From assembly GCF_028583425.1 (NCBI RefSeq), contig NC_072790.1, forward strand, positions 16,212,552-16,276,551: a DNA stretch of 64,000 nt, written 5' to 3'. The position numbers and the translations under genes are program-made. Numbering within the stretch: position 1 is the stretch's first letter; each line of letters starts with the position of its first letter. Below, piece after piece: positions 58,081 through 64,000 of the stretch. Source of the DNA: Eublepharis macularius (taxonomy: Eukaryota > Chordata > Lepidosauria > Squamata > Eublepharidae). The notes under the pieces were generated by a model. It worked only from the letters and a program-made list of their open reading frames with translations. It made no database searches and had not been told where the DNA came from.

Positions 58081-59005
58081 TTGCCCACCTGCCTGACTCC
58101 AAGCACGGCGAACGGCCCGCCTTGTCCCCCACCCCCCACGCCCGCCGGCCCAATGCACGCGAATTTCCCGGGTTCCGCTCATTTTCTGGGAGGACCCTCC
58201 ATTCTGTGCAATACGGTACTCTCGCCGAGAACGGGAGCCGCTCCACAGGCCCCAGAGCGCATGCGGCATTGTCCAAGTTTTTAAAAAGCGGGAGGGGGGG
58301 CAAAACTGAAACAATCCACACACGCGCGTACACAGCAACCCGAGACAACCGCCAAAAGTTTGATTTGTCACTTGCTGCAGAAAAGACAGGGCGGCGCGGC
58401 ACTCATGCAGAGACGCGCTCCCCGCAACCGTGTGCCCTTTCGCCGCGTTTGGCACGGGCGCTTCTCCCCAGTTCCCAACACGCGCAGCCCCGAAAATCCC
58501 CTCCGAAGAGGCTTCGGGGAAGCCCGGGAGAGGCGAGGCAGGCCGAAGGGCGGCGGGGAGGGCCGGCGGCGCTGCTGCCGAGCGGGCCGTTTTCTCAGAT
58601 CCCCAAAAGGTGGCAGTCGAAGCTGCGATTCCGCCGCCGCCTCCTCGGCTCTGCGGAGAGAGAAGAAAGGAGGAGGAGGAGGAGGAGGAAGCGGCCAGCG
58701 GGGCTGTTTTCCCACTAAGCCCTCCGGAGATTTTCAAGCGCGGCCCGCCCCCCTCTGCTCCCTGCGCGGCCGCCTTTGGAGAGCGCTCGCCTTTGCGCGC
58801 TGCGCCAAGCCGGGGAGAGGCGCAAACCCGGCTGCCCCCCCCCCCGGGGGAAAGGGTCCTCAGCGAAGCCCCAACTCCCACCCAGGTTCCTGGCGGGGCC
58901 GTTTCCTCCCCACGACGTGCAGAATGAAGTCCTTTCGGCCCGCTGGCAATGCGCCCCAGGGATCCTTTGCAAGCGGCTTCGGCCCTTCCACAGAGGACCA
59001 TCCGG

Positions 59006-59155
59006 GCTACTTCCACACGCATTGGCGAATGCCCTTTCGATGCACTGTTGGCGATCGTTTGCAAATGGATGTTCTTGTTTCACGCAGGAAAACCAAGCGC
59101 TGAAGCTCCCGTTGCAAACTGCGCCGCGAGTGCATTCTTTAGCGCGTGTGAACGC
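59006..59155 (+). mobile_element. decayed MITE-B-like copy
   Basis: 'cttccacacgcattggcgaatgccctttcgatgcactgttggcgatcgtttgcaaatggatgttcttgtttcacgc' follows the order of the MITE-B left arm and centre. 'gagtgcattctttagcgcgtgtgaacg' could be the right arm. High divergence and raised CpG. Confidence 0.5.
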
Positions 59156-59270
59156 AGCGAAGACGGCGCTAAGTTTCAATGGCCAGGCCCTGCCAGCTTT
59201 CCCCTCCTCCTCTCCTGCAGGCAGATCCGAGGGGGCGAATTGCCGGCCGGGTTGGCTAAGAACACAAAAC

Positions 59271-59700
59271 TTTCCCCCCCTCCTCTCCCTACCACCCCTC
59301 CCGCTCCCCCCTCCCCCGTTGCTGCCTTCGCTTTGAATGCGGGTAGCTAGGAAACAGCAAGCGGCCTGCGAAGGCGGAATTTCCAACGTGTAAAATGTTC
59401 TTAACGGAGCCATTGAGAGTGTGCAATAAGGCGTGAGGGGGAACTAATCTCTCCATTTAAATGTTTGTGGCAATTTTATCTAAATGAATTTTAATGCTAA
59501 ACGAGGGATAATTCCCTATTTGTAACCCGTTTACTTCTCTTTCCTCTGCCTGTAAAAGCCCTCTAACATCATGCGAGGAACAATAACTCGCCCCCCCTCC
59601 AAATACTCTCAAGGCGTATTATTCATTAATGTGTTATAATTACAGCTGATTAAGTGTCTTGGGATATAATAAGGAGAGGTTTTGTTTTGCATGGTGCTTC
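59271..59700. promoter_or_regulatory. AT-rich, repeat-free candidate conserved element
   Basis: Abrupt return to AT-rich DNA with TAAT-type homeodomain cores (59610-59650), TTTAAAT, and 'gattaagtg' at 59648-59656, which fits an NK2-type site. No coding frame. The call rests on position and texture only. Confidence 0.35.
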
Positions 59701-61261
59701 CCCCACCCCCCAAACTTGAAATGTACAAAATGAGTTAAATTTAGTGTGGGAAGAGGAGGGGGAATAATTCCTTTTCCTTCTCCTCCCCGTCAAGGCGGCA
59801 TACAAAGGCCTGTTGCTGGACTTAAAAAGGGGTGGTTTATTTGAAGCTGGGTTTTAAATAAACCATCTAAAAACAACAAGGATGTTAGCAAGGAAGCCCT
59901 TTCTACAAAAATTAAGAATCTTACAATTTCCTGGGCTTTTAAAGAGCACTTGTGGTGTTTGTGTGGGAAGGAGCCCCTTTAGGCAAGGAAAGTAGGAGAA
60001 AGATTGGGACGGGAGGAAATCTAATGTACAGCCTAAGTGACTCCCTGCCACTGGCTAACTGGCAGCCACCTAAATAGCCTAGCTGGGTGGTGGCACCCAG
60101 GGTGCATTTTTGTTGGAGTTCAAAAATCACAACTCTAGCGGGGAGAGTCCTAGTCAAATTACACCTATGGCCAGATTTAATAGAGAATTAACCCTGCATT
60201 AACTACAGGTTTTAAAAAAGTCACAGAAAAGTACACCATTAAAAAGTTTTTTCTTAAAGAATCTTTATGGTAATTTAGGATGAAGGGTTATATAATTTAA
60301 ATCTGAATGCATGATTTTGGCTTTAGGATTTCAGTGGCAGGACCCAAAGGCTGGCATATGTGGGGTGGGGGAAGAGAGCAGACATGCCCAGGATATTCAC
60401 TGACTGGGACCTAATTTATCATCACACATTTAGAGTTATATGAGCAGCTTAGAAATTAGCCCCGGCACCTCTTTATTTGAGAAATTAAGTGTTGGAAACA
60501 TCTCCAGTCCACACAAGTAAACAAAAGGTGAGGAGCATAACGTTTCAATGGCAGGTAAAGCCATCAATCAAACCCTGCCTAGTAAATCCACAAAACAACT
60601 GGTCTCTCTTTTAAATAAAAGAAGGGAATTGTTCAGGGCGGGTTTATGGGGTGACATCTATTTGAATGGCAGATACCGCACAGTTCTCACCACCAAGCTC
60701 TTTTGTTCACCGTCACCGCTAGCATCTTTTTTTAGGGTTTTTTTTTTTAATAAGCATGCTTTAGCGAAAATATTTGTATGTTTGTTCCAAGCCCTTAGGA
60801 AACATTTTTAACAGCTGTGATTTTATTTAGAAGAAAATTATAAGGTATTGTACCCTAAACATGTTATTTGATTCTATTTAACCAGTTGGCTGCAGCACAG
60901 AAAGTACAGCTGTGCGGGGAAATTGGTTAATGACCCAGTCTGCAGCCAATCACAGCACAGGATTTATTTATGAGCATTAGATTTTTAAAAGTCTGCCATC
61001 TCTTTACTACAAGTAGTTAATGTACAAATGTGCATTTATTTGGATTTAGGGAGTTTTTTTTAAAAAAAGTGCTACTCCTTGTAACAACCTGATTTGAACA
61101 AAGTTTAATCAGTTTAACGGAACAATTTAAATCAAATGTCACCCGTGAATCATTTAACAAAATACAATATTTTAAAATCCCATCTGAAGCAGTTAAGTCT
61201 CATTTTGCCTTAGAATCTTAACATTTGATAACTGTTAGTTATCACTCTGAAAATATTTATT
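59701..61261. other. repeat-poor flank of MEIS1
   Basis: AT-rich single-copy-looking DNA. At 60886-60949 an interrupted inverted repeat, 'ttggctgcag' and 'ctgcagccaa', brackets 'aattggttaatgac' and 'ccaatcac', with CCAAT-like cores on both strands. No gene. Confidence 0.4.
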
Positions 61262-61345
61262 TTTTATTTATTTTCAATTTTTATTCCGCCCTCCCCACAT
61301 TTCCAGCAGGCTCAGGGCGGATAAATAAACAAACAGGGCAAACTC
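61262..61345 (-). mobile_element. LINE 3' end remnant, antisense
   Basis: 'tttatttattttcaatttttattccgccctccccacatttccagcaggctcagggcgg'. Only the terminal 80 bp are present. The mobile element closest to the MEIS1 transcript end. Confidence 0.7.
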
Positions 61346-61827
61346 TAAAATATGCTTGCATAGGGCAACATGATTTAGTGGTAAGTATTAGAAAGTTATC
61401 TGGAGTTAACTCTAATTATTTCAAGAGGTAGATAGATGGGCATACTGCTAGAAAATTGCTACAGATTTGGAGGGCTGGGGCAGTAAAATAAATTTTTCAA
61501 GCAGTGGAGCCAGCATGACAAAAAATAATTTGCTTTTATTTTAGATTCAGATCTCATTACTGCACTCAAACTACTACAACTGGGCTTTGCGTTATTGTAC
61601 AATCCAAACAGTTTCAATCAGAAACTCTAAGACTCAATGTGCAATGATTATTAATAATAATTCGCTCCTTGGTTTCTTGATAGAAAAAGGCTATCAACAA
61701 GCATTTGTTTAACCACAACAAAAGTATAATTAGCTTATCCCACTTAGTAAATCTGTATGCATGCCAACTCATACCAAACTGCTACTTTTACCAAAAAATG
61801 CAATAATACAGTTCATTTTTCCAGTCC
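61346..61827. other. intergenic, immediately beyond the MEIS1 3' end
   Basis: AT-rich, with no feature recognised. Confidence 0.4.
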
Positions 61828-62784
61828 TTTTTTTTTTTTTGCACAAAATTTATTTACAATGTATACATAATATGCTCCATGATGGGACTATGGAAAAATG
61901 CATATGACTGATGCTTTGCCCAAAAAAATAAAGCCAACATAGTAAAAAATAACTCTTCAGTTCATGTTTTTGAGCGGCATAAAACAGGAAGTGACGTAGG
62001 TGGTGTTTGTTGCTTCATGGGGACACAATGACGCTCTGATGTGACAATTATGTTCAAATACACTTTTTTCTTGGTTTCCATGCCTCCTCCTACCAGTCTC
62101 CTCAAGACATTGCCTGCGACAGCTGATTAATCACTGCAGAGGACTGCCGTTTTTCCCATCCTTTCCGATTTACATCTGTTCAGGCCAATTCAAATATGGT
62201 GAGTAAATGAATTAGACATGCAAATTCACGCCCCAGGCTAGAAAAAAGAGGGAGGGGGAAGAAGAAGAAGAAGAGGAGAGAGAGAGAAATACAGAGTGCA
62301 TGGCTGAAATCCTAGGAAAGAAGAAATGTTCTTCTGCCTGACATAGATATTTTAATGCTCTAAAAATCTGCAAATAAATTGTTTTTGTCATTTCCCAGGT
62401 AACTGTAAGGCTTTCCTCTTTTTTTGTTTTAAATGTAAGGAGGCTTCTGGAGGAAGTGAAGAGCTATGGAAACAACACACATAGTGTGGAAAAAAATTCA
62501 CATTTTTTTCTTAAAAAATCTATAAGAAACAACATAATATGGATAATAGAATAATAGCATTTTACAATATTCCACTCTGTTGCCTTATATAGTTATTTTG
62601 CATGTCCCCAGACGTTGAACCGGTTGCGGTGTGTTTCTCCTGCTTTCCCAGGGTCCCTAAAAAGATGGATTAGGATAGTTCCTTGGTCCAAACTAGATGC
62701 CAAGATCGGAACTCCATTAAGTCACTGCCAAACGGACGACATTCAACTCTGCCGCCATTGAAGATAAAAGTATATTCCCTTCAG
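61828..62784 (-). other. MEIS1: MEIS1 3' UTR
   Basis: Runs from just after the TAG stop to near the poly(A) signal, about 0.95 kb. It is AT-rich on both strands, contains no recognisable mobile element and has no long frame. A GAA/GAG-rich patch lies at 62246-62290 (plus strand). The 3' limit is inferred from the poly(A) signal and the T run at 61828-61840 (A run on the transcript strand); use of a more distal site is possible. Confidence 0.65.
61849..61854 (-). terminator. MEIS1: poly(A) signal AATAAA for MEIS1
   Basis: TTTATT on the plus strand gives AATAAA on the minus strand, about 930 bases after the stop codon. It is followed at a plausible 10-20 bases by an A-rich stretch. Confidence 0.55.
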
Positions 62785-63068
62785 CTACTGAGCATGAATG
62801 TCCATGACTTGTCCACTCATGGCTGGGTCTCCTGTGTTGAGCACTGTGGGGCTAGTTGCGGACATCGGCATTGCAGGGTGGGGTGGCCCTCCATGCATCA
62901 TCATTGCTGGGTGGTGTGGGTGTCCAGGAATGTAGGTATGCATGGGGGGGCCATGACGCAGTTGAGCTGGATGTGGGGGCATCTGGGGTGGTGTGTAACA
63001 TGGCTGTCCCATATTCATGCCCATTGGACCACCCCGAGACACATAATCCCCGGGCATACTTTGCAGTC
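62785..63068 (-). CDS. MEIS1: MEIS1 homeobox protein, last coding exon (C-terminus)
   Basis: MEIS1 is a TALE-class homeodomain transcription factor that works in the nucleus with PBX and HOX proteins. This exon encodes the last 94 residues of the long-tail isoform, downstream of the homeodomain. The protein starts with a split glycine codon (G|GA), then LQSMPGDYVSRGG, and ends SGQVMDIHAQ before TAG at 62787-62785. It is rich in Met, Pro, His and Gly, as expected of the MEIS C-terminal activation region. The blocks 'PPHPAQLRHGPPMHTYIPG' and 'LNTGDP.MSGQVMDIHAQ' fit MEIS1; MEIS2 differs there ('LNSVDPNVGGQ' type, from memory), whereas 'GDYVS' and 'TPPQM' are shared with MEIS2. The upstream boundary is set by the CAG acceptor at 63069-63071. 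The homeodomain exons lie beyond the window. The alternative short-tail exon is not seen in the 0.9 kb of intron available. Confidence 0.88.
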
Positions 63069-63100
63069 CTGCGGAGAGGAAAAAAGGGGGAGAGAGAAAA
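63069..63100 (-). promoter_or_regulatory. MEIS1: splice acceptor and polypyrimidine tract of the last MEIS1 exon
   Basis: The minus strand reads a long C/T-rich run (ctctctcccccttttttcct), then ctccgcag, immediately before the coding GA. The AG occupies 63070-63069. Confidence 0.85.
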
Positions 63101-64000
63101 ACGTGTGTCAATATTAAACTCGATTTACGTCAAAAGCAACGTGGCTTTCTCAAGTTTAGGTCCTTTCCTTCCAGGAGTTCCACACAGGAATAATGTTTTA
63201 GCACATGAGGTCCTTGGGAATACTTGAACAATGCTAGGTACATACCAACACAAACATTTGTTTACTGTTTGCAACAAAGAAAACAAATGTGTGAGAATTA
63301 CTTATTCCTCACCCTCCCTAATAACAAATGGCAGTAAAGCTTTGGAAAGCAGAACACACCATTCAGGTTTAGAGCACATCTATGGTATAGGTATATCATT
63401 TTTTAATTATGGTAATCAACAGCAGGGCAGATCCTTTCTGTGTGACATACTGGCCAGGCCTAAGAGATGCCTCCCTGTTCCCCTGAAAGAACAATGCAGG
63501 GATTCTATTCTAGTAACTTTCATTATACTGAGAACAGCTAATCGGTTATGTGCCTGTGGACCACAGAGGATGCTTGACATCAATTACCTCCTGTATCCTC
63601 GGTTCAGTCCCTTAGCAGCACTCCACTCACCCCCTTCTTTTTCAAAACGTGTTTTCTAGTGTGGCAGGCACAGAAAGAGATGGACCTTTGTAAGAAAGAT
63701 CAACAGACCTGTGCGGATGTCCTCGTCCACATGTCGCTCACGGCACAGGAAGGCGCAATGGTCACAAGGACACTGGCCCTGCTCCGTGCAGTCGCCAAGG
63801 GGGAAATGTGTGTTGGATGTGCTCCGGTGTACACTCCCTCCTGGTGATCAGCAATGCTGGTTTTGGAACGCTGCTGGTCCCGGGGAGAGGGTGTGAGTGC
63901 AGGCATGTCCGCATGTTCATCCTGGGCAGACCACATGGCCCTCGCACAGAGGCAGGGCCAGCGCACTCGTGGCCTCTCTCCCTCACCGTGCAGTGAGCAA
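63101..64000 (-). other. MEIS1: MEIS1 last intron, partial
   Basis: Continues past the right edge. The left two-thirds is AT-rich and featureless. From about 63655 it becomes GC-richer (see next entry). No further exon is recognised. Confidence 0.6.
63655..63850 (+). pseudogene. possible remnant of a transposon-associated SANT/Myb-type protein
   Basis: The plus-strand frame reads 'WQAQKEMDLCKKDQQTCADV' and 'LVHMSLTAQEGAMVTRTLAL' then 'LRAVAKGE'. This heptad-like, Gln/Leu-rich character resembles C-terminal coiled regions of the Myb/SANT-like proteins that accompany Harbinger transposons in vertebrates. The match is by general character only. It is intronic and opposite to MEIS1, and the frame ends at 63847. 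It may be chance. Confidence 0.2.

Larger units (their letters stand above)
56213..59270. promoter_or_regulatory. CpG-island-like GC-rich block 3
   Basis: About 3 kb of dense CpG, highest at 56960-57310 and 58430-58830. Several frames are open on both strands, including 379 codons on the minus strand at 57925-59064, with compositional bias only. It ends about 2.5 kb beyond the MEIS1 poly(A) signal. A minus-strand MITE-C end (58024-58080) and a decayed MITE-B-like copy (about 59006-59155) are inside. Confidence 0.55.

Noticed and set aside
57925..59064. 379-codon minus-strand open frame
   Set aside because: Same compositional explanation. It overlaps open frames on the other strand and spans a transposon fragment at 58024-58080.

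Overview
This window looks like vertebrate nuclear DNA, most likely from a squamate reptile (a lizard, possibly a gecko). That placement is an inference from the repeats: CR1 and L2-type LINE remnants, an RTE/Bov-B LINE, tRNA-derived SINEs, SINEs whose head is derived from 5S rRNA with a Bov-B-like tail, and several families of palindromic non-autonomous DNA transposons. There are no bacterial-type operons. Nearly all long open frames are shadows of microsatellites, GC-rich DNA or repeats.

The only host protein-coding sequence I can support is on the minus strand near the right edge: the last coding exon of a MEIS-family TALE homeobox gene, best matched to MEIS1. It runs from a splice acceptor at 63069-63070 to a TAG stop at 62785-62787. 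A 3' UTR of about 0.95 kb follows, ending near a poly(A) signal at 61849-61854. The window therefore covers the downstream flank of MEIS1, and everything below about 61.8 kb is intergenic.

Layout: 1-49 kb is AT-rich intergenic DNA packed with nested transposable elements. The dominant family (called MITE-A here) has at least 12 copies, with CAGGGCTTTTTTT termini and 8-bp target-site duplications (perfect in 6 copies), indicating a non-autonomous hAT-like element. Other families are MITE-B (GATTCCGCACA ends), MITE-C (GGGTTGCCAGCCTCC ends), a 747-bp hAT-like element with a perfect 8-bp duplication, a 346-bp full-length foldback nested in a MITE-C copy, a 137-bp MITE-E and an 844-bp MITE-F. From about 49.3 to 59.4 kb the sequence becomes strongly GC- and CpG-rich, broken by (GAAA)n tracts, a 0.6-kb purine-only strand and AT-rich islands with few repeats. 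One of those islands contains an abutting TGACAG/TGATAAAT site, the form expected for a MEIS-PBX-HOX complex. From 59.4 to 61.8 kb the DNA is AT-rich and repeat-poor.

Overall reading: a developmental-gene 3' flank in which the 15 kb next to MEIS1 is largely cleared of mobile elements and holds CpG-island and candidate enhancer sequence, while more distal DNA is a nested graveyard of MITEs, SINEs and LINEs. The mobile-element calls are from my own comparison of copies within the window, and family names from databases were not checked.
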